64,000 nucleotides of DNA from Acanthaster planci (taxonomy: Eukaryota; Echinodermata; Asteroidea; Valvatida; Acanthasteridae), in assembly GCF_001949145.1 (NCBI RefSeq), contig NW_019091355.1, forward strand, positions 5,529,926 to 5,593,925, read 5' to 3'. Position 1 is the stretch's first letter; each line of letters starts with the position of its first letter. Under the pieces are notes generated by a model. That model was not told the origin of the DNA. It ran no database searches and was given only the letters and a program-made list of their open reading frames with translations. Below are positions 23,773 through 37,634 of this stretch, piece after piece. The position numbers and the translations under genes are program-made.

Positions 23773-26700
23773 TTACCCTGAACCAGCCGGCCGGCCCGCC
23801 TCGACCACAAACGAATATCGCTTGCTGTTTTTTCGCCGGCAGCAGTTGACGAGGTCGCGGCAGGACTCAAATCCCCACAGCTGGCCCGTAGATTACAGCC
23901 TTCCCTGCGCCTGGATTCGGTTTCTTTCCCTCCTAATTGGTTTGCAACAAGGTCCGGGCATGGCGGAGCTAGCAACGCAGCGCCTGGGTGTGGGACGCGC
24001 TGAAAGTCTGGCTGCATATTGGACGCTGTTTGTAGGGGAAGGGGGAGGTGGGGTCAGTCGAAGCTGAGACCGGCCGGCACGCGATGGGTTCCAGATCGCA
24101 CTGTATAAGCGAAGCCACGGTCGAACCGTGGGGTGGGACCCGGGACAAGCTGGGCGGGAGGCATCTTCCCCACACCTCAAACTAGTCTTGCCTGAGCCCG
24201 TGTCGTATTTGTCAAGTCGGCGTTATGTGGTATTACATTGCACTGTCAGGGGACCTGCCATTCAACTGGAGTCCAGACCGCCTGTGTGACAGCCAGACGA
24301 CAAGAAACCACGGGACAACCTTGCTGTGGACTCTAGAATATCTAACATGATTTGAATTTGGTACTGTGGCAATTGTGGAGATAAACAGTAGCGAATGACA
24401 AGACAGGATCCTATAAGTTATAAACCGCTGCACATTTTGAGTCCGTCCTTGAGACAACCACTCGCTATGAATTCTGTAGAACAGTGATTTCAATGTTCAG
24501 ATTGTCTAAGGTAGTCTAAAGAATTGGAATTAAAGAAATCATAAATTATAACAGAAAACATTCAAGTAATAAACACGCCTGAAAGCGTTTATGTTTTTGT
24601 CTAACCACGGAGCTGTACCTTGTTAACTTCCCACATGGATTTTGTTTTTGATGAATTATCCTAGTCATGATCTGAACCCAAATCAACAAATTTGTGTCTC
24701 AAATGGACTTCAATGACTGAACCACATTGACCAAATTAACTTTTTTGAAGAGACACTTTGGGTAAATGTGTACATATACCTAGATTATGCAAACGCGCGT
24801 CACAAATCTATCTTTTGCGCACTTTACTAGAATCAGAAAGCGACCAACGCTATACGATATCCACGACTGAAAAAAAAAATAAAATGCTTGAAAATACTTC
24901 AGTAGGCGGTATTTTTTTACCAATTGCCAAAGGCTCAATGTTTTGCGCATTTATCTTTCTGCTCTGATAACTCTTACCACCACAAGTTGTTTTTGCTATT
25001 TCCCCTCCTTCTGCCCAGTAAAGTGAAGCTGACAGACCTGAAAAAGTTCCCTGTCTGGCTTGCCCACACGCCTCATCGGTTACTCTGAACTTTTTCGCCT
25101 TTTGTGTTTCCCGTAGCTTGAAATACATATGTTTTGCTTCTTTCCGGTTGTCAGATTTGATAAACGTAGCTCCGTACAATGGCCTTACCGGAGAACCATC
25201 TAGTTCAGGACCTGCACCTTGTACTTTTTCGGGAGAAAAACTTATTCGTGTCCATACATTTCACGGTATTGTTATTGTTGTTCAAATTCATATGCATATC
25301 CATCATGCTGAATGAGCTCTTCTTTAATAAGCGGCCAAAAAAGCATGTCTGTGGTACCCTGGCTGTATAAAATCCAGAAAATAACCCGTGGTTCGGTCAA
25401 ATCTTAACCAGAGGGCGCCCTTCGGATAAAACGATGGACCATCACGGTTCCTACGGATCCCTCGCCTTTGGTGTGGATAGGTTTTTGAATTCGTTGTTTG
25501 CTGTCACGATTTCGCCACTTTTACAGTTTGGTGTGAAATACCAGCCGTATGTCTCACATTATTTCTTAAAAAGAAAAAGAGACCCAGGCAAAGAGTAAGA
25601 TTCAATTTTCAGTTTAGGAGGCTGGGGTTCTTTTAATATTGAACAAGGCTTCACTATCAGACTTCTTCAAGCCTCGCTTTAGTTAACTGTTCACTCATTG
25701 GAATGACAAAACCTGCATACAGTTCCTGTCACTATGACTTTGTAATGGTTCGTCACCTCTCTCAAGTTCTTTATTGAATACACGAGTACTTTGTTTCACA
25801 TAAAGAGCAACGCAATTCGATGTCACAGTGCTGATAATTAAGTTTCCTCTCCCTTTCAAGCTAATCGCAACGGTGCAAGAGAAACCTGTAGTCATGGTTT
25901 TTAAGGAATCTTCATCGTGGGCGGGCTGGGGTAAACATCCTCGAACCGTGAAAAGAGATCTCTTTGAGACGCACACGAGCAAATCAGACGACACAATAAC
26001 CTCTTCACGGCTGCTGCTCTCGTTCCTCCCCGCCAAAATTAGCGTCGCCATGTTGAAAGCTACAGAATTTCAAGACTGGTGATTGAGGCAGAACGTGCAG
26101 GAACCGAAGGTCGCCAGCCCACCATCTTTCATTTCACTCTACTCCACTTCATTCGACACGACGATGATGAATTTTTTTGTCAACTGAAAAAAAAATCGCC
26201 TTGTATTTTGGTACATGTTTCCGCTCATGTTGATGAAATTCGGTGATAAATGACCGGACTGTCCCCTGGCAACTTCCGCCCGAGTCATACGGTGCAGACA
26301 ACACATGTCGCAAATCAAGTCGTGCTGATTACCGACAGGGGGTTGGCGTAGCTGGAGCTAGGTTCTTTCCTCTGAAATATCGTTTTCAGAATCCCGGAAT
26401 GCTTTGCAATTGTTTTATTGGAGTATAAGAGTCAGACTTTACGTGGACTTTGCTTTTAGATTAGACGTGGTCAGTCGGTAATTATTGTTGCATTGAGTGG
26501 GAAGTTTGTTCGGGACTCCCCCACGCTGGGTAATGGTGTGGTCCTGTCAACTACAGGCGTCCCGTGGCCTGGCAGCTAAGGGCTCAGCGGGGTGGTAAGT
26601 TGTTTTGTTGACGTGGTGTTTCTTTGGGAGCAGGCCGACTTCGTCTGATGTGGGCCGCCGTCATCTCGCAATTAAATCCCCATCACTCGTTAAGTAAATC

Positions 26701-28551
26701 AACAGCGTGCGGGCCAGGAGTGTCACGGGGGCCCCCTGCTTGCCGCAGAAGACCAGTCGAGGGCTTCGAGCTCTATGGCCGGGGCTCTCGTCTGCCATTA
26801 TAAGTCCCCCCTCCGCCCAATCTATTTTTCTCACTTTATACAAGCATAATAAGCCTGGCCTAATGCAAGCTGACAGGCCGTGGATTGGGGGCTTTTGTTC
26901 CCTCTCAACCCTGGCCCTCTGTGATGCACCGCCCGGGGTTTGAGGCGATGTTTTTCCCCTCTGTCTCGCCAGTAACCCACCTATTGTTGGAACTGTACAA
27001 AGACCGCGGTTTGGACCTACCACAATGGGGCATCTAACTCCGGACAACTTGGCATAGTCCACGGGTTTGTCCGCCGTGAATGGCAACTTCTGATGAGGGA
27101 ATAAAGAGGGATATTGACGGCCTTTGAGGCTCTCAAGGAGCCGAAATTACTCGTCAAATTGCTGGACGGTCCGAATGCTTGAAAAAAAGCATAGAGGAAC
27201 TGTGGGGGGCATTAGAGATAGAAGCCAAGAGGACATTTTTCGGAGGGGGCTGAAGATTGGACGTGGAGCCGCTTCCTTGAGTGCTCTCTTGCAAAGGTTT
27301 CTTTGAGGTCGAGTGTGCTGTCAATTACGATATGATTGACTGGCCCATCTTTCCTTGATTGATTGATAATACACGCCGTATACCCTGTCAGAAATATGAT
27401 GGAATAGCAAGCATTTTTATAATAACCATTGTCCATCTCTAAGATGAATATTTTGGTTATTCGCCCAAACATTCTTTTTAGTGAAAGATTCGTTATGCAA
27501 GAGAAAATCGCGAACTACAAATGAAAATGTGTGTGTGGCCTAGTTTCTCTTCCAAACCCCTCTAGTCTTTTCCGTCGATCGTAAGCTTTCCCAATTAACT
27601 CCGTCATTGCTCCTTAATCCGACCGACATTGATTCACTCAGCTCGGCCGGCAAAACTCCGGGAAATATGCTCCTATCACAGGAAGGAGTGTAGCCCAGCT
27701 CTCACCACCTCCCGGCCCCGCGACCTGCTTCATAGCACGAGGTACTGTGGTATGCAAGAATCCCGCTCCCTTCATCAACTCCAGATGAAGCGATTGCGTG
27801 AACTTATCTTCACAAAATCCTATCTAAAATGAGCTGTAAACAGCCTCACAGAAAACCACGAGAGAGGTCAGAACACGAGTTTGTAAAGCAAAACATGGGG
27901 TCCTTGGAGCTGGTATATCGGCCTAATGGTTGATAGCAATGTGGCAACCTCGGTCGACATTGCCTCCATCAACATTTTGTATATCTCAACCGACATTCGA
28001 TCCAAATGGAACACGTGGTCTTCTCAATGTCTGTTCGTCAGGAATGTCCTGTCGAATAAATCTGATGAAATTATGAAAAAATGAATTTCAAGTTTGGATC
28101 AGCCCCTCTGTACAGTCTTGCCCGCAGTTCACAAAATTTGAACATCTCACTGTGAAAACTTGGAGAAATGCTGTGATTGTTAAAAACTTTGTCGGTAGGG
28201 CCTATACTTTCATAGGGGCTTTCCTTTGCAAAAATCGATTTCTTAATTGTTGCACCCAGACTTGACGCATGGCAAAACTTTTGCCATGAAACAGAGTTCT
28301 ACGCTTTGACCAGTTTTCACTGCCGTCCATTTTCACCATTATGCACGTCGGCACGGCCTGGCCCAGCGCTGCTCAGTGGCTGGCCCGCGGTCTTGTGCAG
28401 TACAGTCAGGCCACGGTTCAGTGGCCCGTCAATCTAAACCCTGAGCCCAAAACTCCACTGAAGAGTCGGCACCGCAAAGGGGCCGGTGGAGGGGATTATC
28501 GGAGGGGGGTAAATAAGCCGTAATCGGTCAGCACCCCAAACCAGCCGGCCA

Positions 28552-28620
28552 TTGAATGACAGCTACAAAGCTGGGGCTAATTGCTCTCCGCTAGGGCTAA
28601 TTAATTAAATACAGTATTGT
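28552..28620. promoter_or_regulatory. Homeodomain-type site cluster (candidate enhancer core)
   Basis: Two copies of GGGCTAATT occur 21 bp apart (28574-28582 and 28595-28603). The second runs into TAATTAATTAA. TAATT(A/G) is the classic homeodomain core. Both copies share the same GGGCTAATT flank, which suggests duplicated binding sites more than random AT-richness. There is no coding signal. Function is inferred from the motif only. Confidence 0.3.
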
Positions 28621-31600
28621 CAGGTGTGGAGACAAACAGATTTTCTCGCGGTGGGTGGAAATGGAGTCCCAAGCTCATGCGTTTTTAGGTTGGTGGTGCC
28701 CTGTGTGGTGGGTTTTGTATGGCCCCTTGTGTTCGCACAAAAGAGCTATAGTTACGGAGTTTGCATGGATAGCATTAGACCCCTTACATGCACCCCATAC
28801 CCCAGCCTACCCCTTTTTTCTTTTGGGGGTTGGGGTGCATCATCACCTCATTGCATTTACTGTCGGCTTCCTTTACGTTCCCGATATGGAGATTTACTAC
28901 CTTCAGACTTGATCTTAATTATATGGTTTGGTTTCTCTCGTCTTCAACGCGTGTAGAAAAGTGCGCATGTCAGATAGCTTTATGTGCAAATGTCTCCCAT
29001 CAAGTGCGGTGCGATGATATTACATGTACACGTTTCCATGTGTGAGCTGTTATGGTTACTTTTTATTTAATACCTTTTCATTGCATTGCAAGTTGAAAAG
29101 GGAATAGCCCCAAACGCTACAAACAAGGTACAACTACAAGGAGGGCCACTTTGGGGTGACTCTGAATTCCACTTGATCTTGTAGACGCCTAATTATTTGA
29201 TTAAAAAAACAAGACAGAGGGCTCACAAAAGACTGCAGAAGGAACTGTTATCGAGTCTGTCCTAGTCGTCATTGCTAGCGTTATGAACAGCCTCATCTTT
29301 TGCATCTTTCATCGGTTTGGTTCTCTGGCTAATCTCCATCCCTCCACCTCCCTCCCTTACACACTCACCGCTCGCGCAGATGCACAAACATCCCCTATGT
29401 CTCCATGGTTCATAATATTATAAAGTGAGTACCCCTCAAGCTCTGTTCGTATGCTTTACGTCCAAGATTTACCGCAGCACGTTTCTGAGATTGGAACCTC
29501 GCTGACTTGGAGTTCCTCTTTCGGGCCCGGCTAAAACAATGCCCCGCTTCCAAATCACCGCCTGTCATCGCGGCTCCCTCAAAGACGCTGTTGCGGTGAG
29601 CCCGGTCTTTGCCCTCCCTCTGGGAGGCGGGGAGTTTGGAAGGGCTTGTTTTTTAGGGCGGTGTATATGCGACAAGAGCAGTTCGCGCTTCTGGCGGGCG
29701 TGGGGGTGGTCTGCTGGGGGAAGATAATAACGACTTTTATCCACAGTCGTGATAGCCGCTGAGAGGCAGCCCGGGCAGTGTTTGGGATCTGGCGGTGTTG
29801 ACTGACTCCTTTCAGTTCAAAATCATTTCGTTGGTTTGGCTGACGTCAACCTGTTAATACGATGGAAACGTGGCGTGCCGGACTGCCTGCCTTTTGTCCC
29901 TAGCAGTTCAGCGGGGCGGAATGTTTATGAAACTGACGATAGATATTTGTTGGAACCCAACAGAGGGGAAGCCTTCAAAGTCAAACAGCGAATACAGCAA
30001 ATGTACGAGAAATATGTCCTCCTTGAACATCTGCCGTCGCCTCTATACCACCTCTAGGGTTTAGCTATGAATCTCCTACGAAAAGACTTAAATTTTGTGT
30101 ACAAGACGCACTACTCAGATCCCGCACCCGCTTTCAAACTAAAAGTGGTAAACAGTCGTTGCTTTTGAGGGCGCCCTAATTTTAATTGATTATGTTTTTC
30201 TAAGCGCCGTCTCCTATGATAACACAAGCAAGAAATGTCGCTTCGGTGATTGCTGTGTCTACTTCACATTGCTGTTATAGCATTGGTAATACATGTGGTT
30301 GACAGAGGACGTCGTCTTTCCAGTTCCACTTGTCATTGGGGACGCTTTTGACATCAAGAGAGGGCGCCCTTAAAATATCCTCGTGGATGCAGTTCAGTAA
30401 ATGGTCGAAAAATTCTTACGCGGGCCAAATCACAATTTGTATGCACTCAAATTCTTCACGAAAAAGCAATCTGTGGCCCATGAACTTGAAAATTGTAGAA
30501 AAGACAGGTTTAGGTGGGCAAAGAGAATACCAGCTTGCGTCTGAGTGAGATTTGGAAGAAATCAGTGCCTGAAAACGGTCTTTTTTTCGAAAAATGTAGG
30601 CATTGATATTTCAAAATAGCAAGGGGCTTCACGATTGCATTTTAGGGGTGACCTTCCGTGGAAATAAATATCTACAAAAGTCATCGATTAATGAATACAA
30701 ATTTGAAAAGAAAATGAAAAATCATAAACAGGGCTTTTATTTGATACGCGTCTGAAACGCCAGAGAAACTCGCGAGTATTTTTCCTGATTTTTTTGAAGT
30801 TGGGATATTAATCACGGTTGGCTATGGCAGATTATTTACGGGCCTGCAACCTATCGTGTATGTACGCACCGTCCCTTTGTTTTCTCTGGTCGGGAGAAGG
30901 TCTTGCGGTCATTCAACCTCTGTCGGTCCAGACTGTCATTTGATGCCCGATCGGCTTTTCAGTGCGCGCGTTGAGCTGAGCGCTGGCTGCAAATCCTCAG
31001 TTCGCATGCCGACCAAATCCCCCAGACACGAACACAGCTTGGCTTTTCGTAACCGCTGAAGATGGTTATTTCTCGTGCGTGGGGGAACTTAGGCATTGGC
31101 CAAAAAAATCACAAACAATGCGGCTGTAAAGTTGAAGAGCCACTTGCAACCCTGAGCTCATTAAGACTGGATTCATGAAAAAATATTCATGTACAGTTGA
31201 AATCTAAAACCGATTTGTTGAGCCATGGCATGCAGCATTCATTAGTAACCCGTACAATATTGTGTAATACTTCATAGTGCAGAGCTCGGCACAGAAGAAC
31301 CCGACTCATTGGCACAGTATAATGCAGCATAACATTTATACACGTAACAAACAACGCATGCATAAATCGTATTGGCGAGGCATTTGATTGATTCTAAATG
31401 GCGAATATGTAAAAGTTCAGCCAATGCAAGCTGTGTGATAAACGGCTGGGCCGCCGAATATAAGTTTACAAACGGAAGATTGGCGACCTTTGATAAACCC
31501 TCGCCAAACCTATCAGAAAATGAAACCCCGCAAAGAAAAACAAACGATGGAAATGTCAACTATTTGTTCCTTAAAAAATGCGAAATAATCTCATACAATA

Positions 31601-33422
31601 TGGGCTGTTTAAAGACATTTGAAAGATAGTTTACCAAGAAAAAAAAAAGAGAACATAACTCAAATGAATTTATGGAACATTGCTCTAAATAAATATTCAG
31701 GGAAGTGTTAAATCGAGCATGACCTTCACTCAGACTTGAAATCAAAGCGCTAGAAATGTGAACCCCTGAAAAAGTGTGTCAATGTTCTTGAAATGCCGGT
31801 GCAAGTTATTCATGACACAACCATTGCATTGGCGTGATCTTCTCGGTACCTTCCTGAGGGGTATACCCTGAATTGGGCTTCATGAACTGACACACTTACA
31901 CTTGTGATTGCTTTTCCACCGCCCCCGACATCTTATTCAAGCCACCTTCAAGACTTCAGCTCCTTTGAGTAATGCAGTAAAACCGGCCTCTCAGGGTGAT
32001 CCGTGGGGCCGTTTTTGAAACGAGGGGGAGGACAGAACGCTACACTAATCGCATCAAAACAGCGAAGCCTCACTCGGGTCTGCAGTGTTTAGGCCAAAAC
32101 TTGAATCTGTGCGAAAAGTACAGGCCTTCCGTATATAGAAAACAGCGCGTACTGTTCATTCCACCCGCGATTGGCGCGAACCACCCACCACTTTTACGTA
32201 TATTCATGTGAATTCGCACAAACCAGAGGTGTATTCGCGTGGCCAGCGGGCACACAGCCGAAACGTCTATCATGTGTCTGCCATTTCCCTCTCTCACGCT
32301 TTCTCATTGTCAGCCTTGAGGGGATGCTTGATCGCAGATTCATTATCGTGAGCTATTTTTGTTTTGAATTTGCGGGAAGTAATACTGCAAAAACTATAGA
32401 ACACTGTATGTAGCACGTTCGTAGCAATACATGGGACAGATCTGTGGGCGCCATGTTATAAATCTGTCTTGGAAAACAATGAGGAAAAAGCTGCCTTCCA
32501 GGAATGAACCTGATATATCCGAAGGGAAAAACGCTAATGGATTTCATGTATTATCTTCCTTCAAAGAAGTGTTTGTCGCTATTTCAGTACAGTAAGAAAC
32601 ACCTAGCTAGTCGTCGGCTGATCTCTGCTGTGCTCCCCTCTCAACAGCATGTCGCACTACTTAATCCTGTCGTGTTTGCAATAAGTACCTAACGTCTCCG
32701 TCAATAGCTGGGGAACCCGCCGCGCTGATTGAGAACAGCGGGGGTCGGTGTCCGCGGATCCTTTAGTGTTGTTCCGCGTCGTCACTCACCACCGTACCAG
32801 GGATTGTCGGGCCCAAACCCCCGGTTGGTCATGAGCAGGCGGGCCGGTAAAAGAAAAGCAGCGATGTTTAGAAGGGGTTTATTTGCTGACAGTTCACGCT
32901 CGAAGTTTTTTTGATTGGGGGCTTTTTAGAGCGACCAGGAGATGAGTGACTGCGGTGATACCCAGAGGGCGGGCTGTGCGTGCTTCGTGACTGATACGGT
33001 CTCACGCCGGGGCGTTTTCTTGTCATCGCTTAGGCGTCTCTCGAGCGCTATTTGTAATAGTGCGGAAATATACTGTGCACGTGTTTTGATAGCGATGATA
33101 ATAAGTACATGTAGTGTGTGATGATTTTCCGCGACCTTTGACCTTCTCAAGTTGATGATTGGTTGGTTTGGATCAGGATACAGGATGAGGGTGTCATTAC
33201 ATTTAGCCATGTGCCTTGTAGTCAGCTCCACTGTTTCTGCAGTAGCTGATGAGACATGGATGGTATTACCATCGACCCACAACATAATCACAAGAATTGC
33301 ATCGGCACCTTTTAAGTGTGAAGTCTTGTTTTAACTGGATATTTCAAGCTTATTTCGGTGTCATCTCAGCAGGTTTTCAAAAAACCTTTCCTCTCTTGAT
33401 ACATGTATATGGTACACTGACC

Positions 33423-33442
33423 CATGGAGGAATTCCTCCATG
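33423..33442. repeat. Perfect 20-bp palindrome
   Basis: The sequence CATGGAGGAATTCCTCCATG is identical to its own reverse complement. It may be a cruciform or a homodimeric protein site. No larger element was seen around it. Confidence 0.9.
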
Positions 33443-33544
33443 ACTGAACGAACGCTCTGGGTATATGGGAAAGTAGATTCCCAAATTCGGCAAAATCCAA
33501 ACCCGAAACGGAAGTAATATCTGGGACCCCAGAAAATCTGACTT

Positions 33545-33607
33545 TATGAGAAAACAAAATCTCCATTTCATTTAAGCATATGAGAAAACAAAATCTCCAT
33601 TTCATTT
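33545..33607. repeat. Two direct copies of a 29-bp unit, period 34
   Basis: A 29-base unit (33545-33573) starting TATGAGAAAACAAAATC is repeated without change at 33579-33607, with five bases between. It is a small local duplication. Confidence 0.9.
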
Positions 33608-34974
33608 CTCCATGATTTAAGAGAGAGTGGGAGGGAAAAATGACTGGCTCATTGCCTTCCACTCCTCATCCAAACGAATTCCTCAGATGCATTTGACGTA
33701 CGATTCAGAACTTGATACAGTGTCCATAGCCAGACAACCGTGCCGTGGAAATACAAAACAATCACGGCGGGGACAGATTTAGAGTCCAAGATTTACGAGG
33801 TTCATTAGCCGGCCAATCAGTTGTGCTTCCTTTAGCGCGGGACAAAATCTCAAGCAAGAACCGTCTGCTTGACCCGAGGTCACGGAATCAAGATGGCTCC
33901 TGGCGATGCGGTAAAAACATACGCAGTTGCTGACAGTAATATCACTTTTTGATATTGGTACGATCGTAATGTGACCTTTTGCAACATCGTATGCACGAGG
34001 GAAGTTTATTTATCCAGCATAAAAAATACAGTCCTTACAGCACGATTTAGTGAACATTGAAGGGAGGAAAACATGGATACCAGTCTATAACTTGCTCATG
34101 CCATGGTTCGTTATTAGCTCGCCATGATCGGATGGGAGCACTGTGCCTAATCCATGAACAAAACTTCCTACGTTTAATTATATTCCACTTTTTGGTTGTC
34201 CCCATTGCTAAATAGAGAGATATCAATTGTTTTGGCTTAGGGGCCTACATAAAAAACGACATTTCATTGAAAACAGAAATGACATTAGTCGGTGTTTTGT
34301 AAGCTTTCGCACTCCAGACGATTTTCTGCAATGGATGAACCAACCGTGTATACTGCACTAATAGCCAATACCCAAAATATCGATAAACCTTCCAGGGGTA
34401 TTGATATATGATTTAAAGACAATGCCTTTTCCGTTTCCCAGTTGTCGGCTCGCGCCCAAAGCATCTGGTAATGTTCGGCGTAACTTTGATGGGATTTCTC
34501 CGCGATCAATCATTTAGAAATGTCAGAAGCGGTCCTGATCCGAGCGGAAAGCGAAGGATTTATCTCTGGCTCGTCTCGCCTGGTACACGTCGGGAAATAT
34601 ACACGCGGTCACCGCGAGGCTGAGTTGGACGATTGACTAACATGACATGTCGGCGGTCGATTCGTGACAGTTGAACGTATAGGATATTGACATTTGGTTG
34701 CTGGGCAAAAGGTCCTCAATGAAGTTCATGTTTGTCCGGTGGTTATCAGCTGTATATGGTATCAGACTGTGGGGTGTCAAACACTGCTTTGCCGAGTACC
34801 AGTATTTAGAGCGATGAACGCGAACGAGCCATGGGAATCGGAGAATATGCAAGTGAGAACAATTTATTTCGGCATGAACTTTTGCAAGAAGAAGGGTTCA
34901 CGAATAGTCGTCTTGCTGACAGGACGGCTGTCCAAAATAACAAGATTTTGCTGATCATTCCAAAAAGATAATTT

Positions 34975-35037
34975 GTCACGCGGACAAGACTGCAGGTTGC
35001 ATCTTGCCAATCCGAAGAACTGTCTTGTCAGCGTGAC
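34975..35037. repeat. Hairpin with 16-bp arms
   Basis: The arms GTCACGCGGACAAGAC (34975-34990) and GTCTTGTCAGCGTGAC (35022-35037) pair at 15 of 16 positions across a 31-base loop. It could be a short foldback element or a transcribed structure. No gene surrounds it. Confidence 0.6.
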
Positions 35038-35317
35038 GAGGGATATCCAGACCTGCTGTCTTTGGACATGATTGTACCTATTTTTGCTGAGGGCTTAGTG
35101 GTCGAAAATGTATTTGTAATTTGCGTGGCTATACAGATTATATTAATATTAGAAATGAAAACAGCACATGAAGAGGGTTGTCAGATGCATCGGGGAGGGG
35201 CAGAATTAAATCATTAAAACTGACCTTCATAGGAGTGTTGAGTGAGTTCATGGATGCTTAGCTTCGTCTCCGACTCGACCTCAGTTTCCGTGAAGTGAGT
35301 CCCCCCATGTTTGGACC

Positions 35318-35511
35318 TAAAGGCCGGTCTGTAGGCCTACTGCAGGCGAATGCGAAAGTAAAGCCAGTTTGACGTCACGAAAAATTTGCAGCGAAATTTT
35401 CTCGAGTTGAAATGTGTTCAACTTTTACAAATTTACAACGCGAATGTTTCATCTGCCCCCACAAATTTGATTTCGGTTTTCGCTTTCGCACGAAGTGCGA
35501 CCCGGCCTTTA
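35318..35511. mobile_element. Putative MITE with TAAAGGCCGG terminal inverted repeats
   Basis: The 194-bp segment begins with TAAAGGCCGG and ends with its exact reverse complement CCGGCCTTTA. Just inside the ends, GCGAATGCGAAAG on the left and CTTTCGCACGAAG on the right are subterminal, similar sequences of opposite sense. A smaller inverted pair (GTTGAA/TTCAAC) lies near the middle. It is too small to code for a transposase. A target-site duplication is not obvious, so the superfamily is open. Confidence 0.6.
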
Positions 35512-37605
35512 CTGCTCCATTTTTCCGTCATAGGCCCATGATAATTGTCCATTGTGAGAAAGGCTTTGGAGTGGGTTTTTTTTCTGTTCCTTATATAAAC
35601 ATTGGAAAATAATCTTGGTCCCTGGCATTGGACAAACAGTTTTCATTCCTTCGTGTACAATACAGCAACAAGTTCACTTTTCCTTCCGTGTTCGTACACC
35701 ATGATATTTTGCTTTGCCGTCCGCACACACGAAATACGGTGTTTCCACAAAGCGTTACCGTTGCATTCCGTGTTGTGGGGATAATTCATTTTTGAAATCA
35801 GTGATGTCCAGTGTATGTTTCTCTGTTTCAACGATAAATTTACTCAGTAACGCGGTTGGATGGTCATTTAAGCTTTCGTATTCCTTAGACGTTGAGGATT
35901 TTCCAAATTTAGACACAGCCTCCGTAAATCATTAAGCTTCGTCTGAAGTGAAAGCCGACCACCCGTTAACCCAGTATGTTCTAATGAAATTGGAAAGCGT
36001 CATGGTTGACAGCATACATTTTGGCGTGCTTCTCTTGCAATTTCATTGTCTAAATCACCAACGTCAGAGGGGGAAAAATCCAACAGGCGTGGCCAGGGAA
36101 GAAGACGAAACCGGAAATGAGAATCTCTGTGCAAATATTCTCACTACACGAAAGCAAATCCTTATTAAAGGTGTGCATAATGATACAGGGATGCAAATGC
36201 ACCAAAGTAAAATCTTCTTAATGTGTATGTGTATTCAGTACATTTACGCACACGACAGCGAAATCTTACCCAAAATACCACGCTTTGCATTCACTGTAGG
36301 ATAATTTGCTTGAAACAGGTCGTGTTCGGGTCTTCTTTGAGGCTGAAGTCACAGACGAAAGTGAGATGAAGCCCTAAAAGAGCTGGGGAGGGGGTGTACG
36401 CCCCTTTCACATTTTCTCCAGTGTCGTTGTAGTGAATATCTTTCGCATGCTGAGCTTTCGGAAGTTTTGCCTTGCAGTAATTTCTTGCAGTTATTTTGCC
36501 ACAAAGTTGATGCAAATCAAACATTCCTTTTTCATTTTTGATGTCACTGTCATGTTGAAGCAAAATGCACGGATATACTGATAATCATTGTCTTCACTTC
36601 CATGTCAGATTTCAAAAAACATTCAAGTGACAGTCGAATTCTTGGGGGGGGGGGTTCTACCCTTTGACATGAACTTGGTCCGAAAAGCCCGGCTCTGCTT
36701 GGGGGTTAAAGAGGCCAAGATTCTCATATGGCAAAAAGGAAAATGTGCGACACGTGTTAAAGCTCTTTCAATTTCAGACCTCCATAGCGTCCCCTATCGG
36801 TAATCCTGCTTGAAATATATTGAACCGTCTGTCAACTCTTGTGGGTTTGAAAAGATCAGATCCTTGTCTTGAAAAATAAAAATAGGTTTCCTCTCTGTGT
36901 TCTTTTTCTCCGAGAGATATGAAAGAGTAAATTGCCGATGAGCTAAGTGATCGTGAATGAGATCGCCTCCGAGATACCGAATCACTAGCTATTTCGATCG
37001 CCGCTTCATGACAGCCAAGTACATCTCAGAGTCAGAGCCGTGAAAGTCACGTACACCGTCTCTCTCCCATACCGTGACAACACTCCCCGACCCTGCTCTT
37101 TTGTTTGACGAGGATCTGCCACGCGGTGATTTATGCTTTCCTTTATGTCCCCGGCGCTCTTTCGAAGAAGAAAAAACACACCTGAAAACGCACGAAGCAT
37201 GGCCCTCCTCCACCTGTCCCTCATAAGAAGTTGTCAGATGAAAATTAAGATAAGTCGTGAGTTATGGAGAGTGTGTAACCGGGGCAGCCGAGCTCGACAT
37301 GAGCCTTGAGTTTGACAGACGTGCGAGGCAGAGATTCGCACGTCTTTCACGCACGGTTCTTCGCAACAACTCCGTAACTTGACTGCGCGAGTTCAAAGTT
37401 CAAATTCATCCTTACGGTATCGTTATTGGTTCTGCACATGATACTGCACAGTCACCTCACATCTCTAGGACATTTACCTTTTGTAATGGAGCGTTTGTAC
37501 AGTTTTGTGTAGGTTATCCCACTCATTCAGCCATGTAATGTTCAGCGGCGTGTGTTTGGTCGGTAAGGNTGCATCCTTTTTTGAAATTGATTGAACGGGA
37601 CAACG

Positions 37606-37634
37606 AATTATGCAAAGTGAAAATTATGCAAAGT
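37606..37634. promoter_or_regulatory. Paired octamer-like sites
   Basis: AATTATGCAAAGT occurs twice, at 37606-37618 and 37622-37634, three bases apart on the same strand. ATGCAAA is the POU/octamer core. The duplication of the full 13-mer makes chance less likely. Binding is not shown. Confidence 0.3.

Noticed and set aside
23702-24067. His-rich plus-strand frame of 121 codons
   Set aside because: The His run comes from an (ATC)n microsatellite and the rest has no motif.
26661-27086. A 141-codon minus-strand open frame
   Set aside because: No family motif and an overlapping plus-strand frame of similar quality. GC-rich non-coding sequence is more likely.
37569-37569. Single N in the sequence
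   Set aside because: It is an assembly ambiguity with no gene or feature depending on it.
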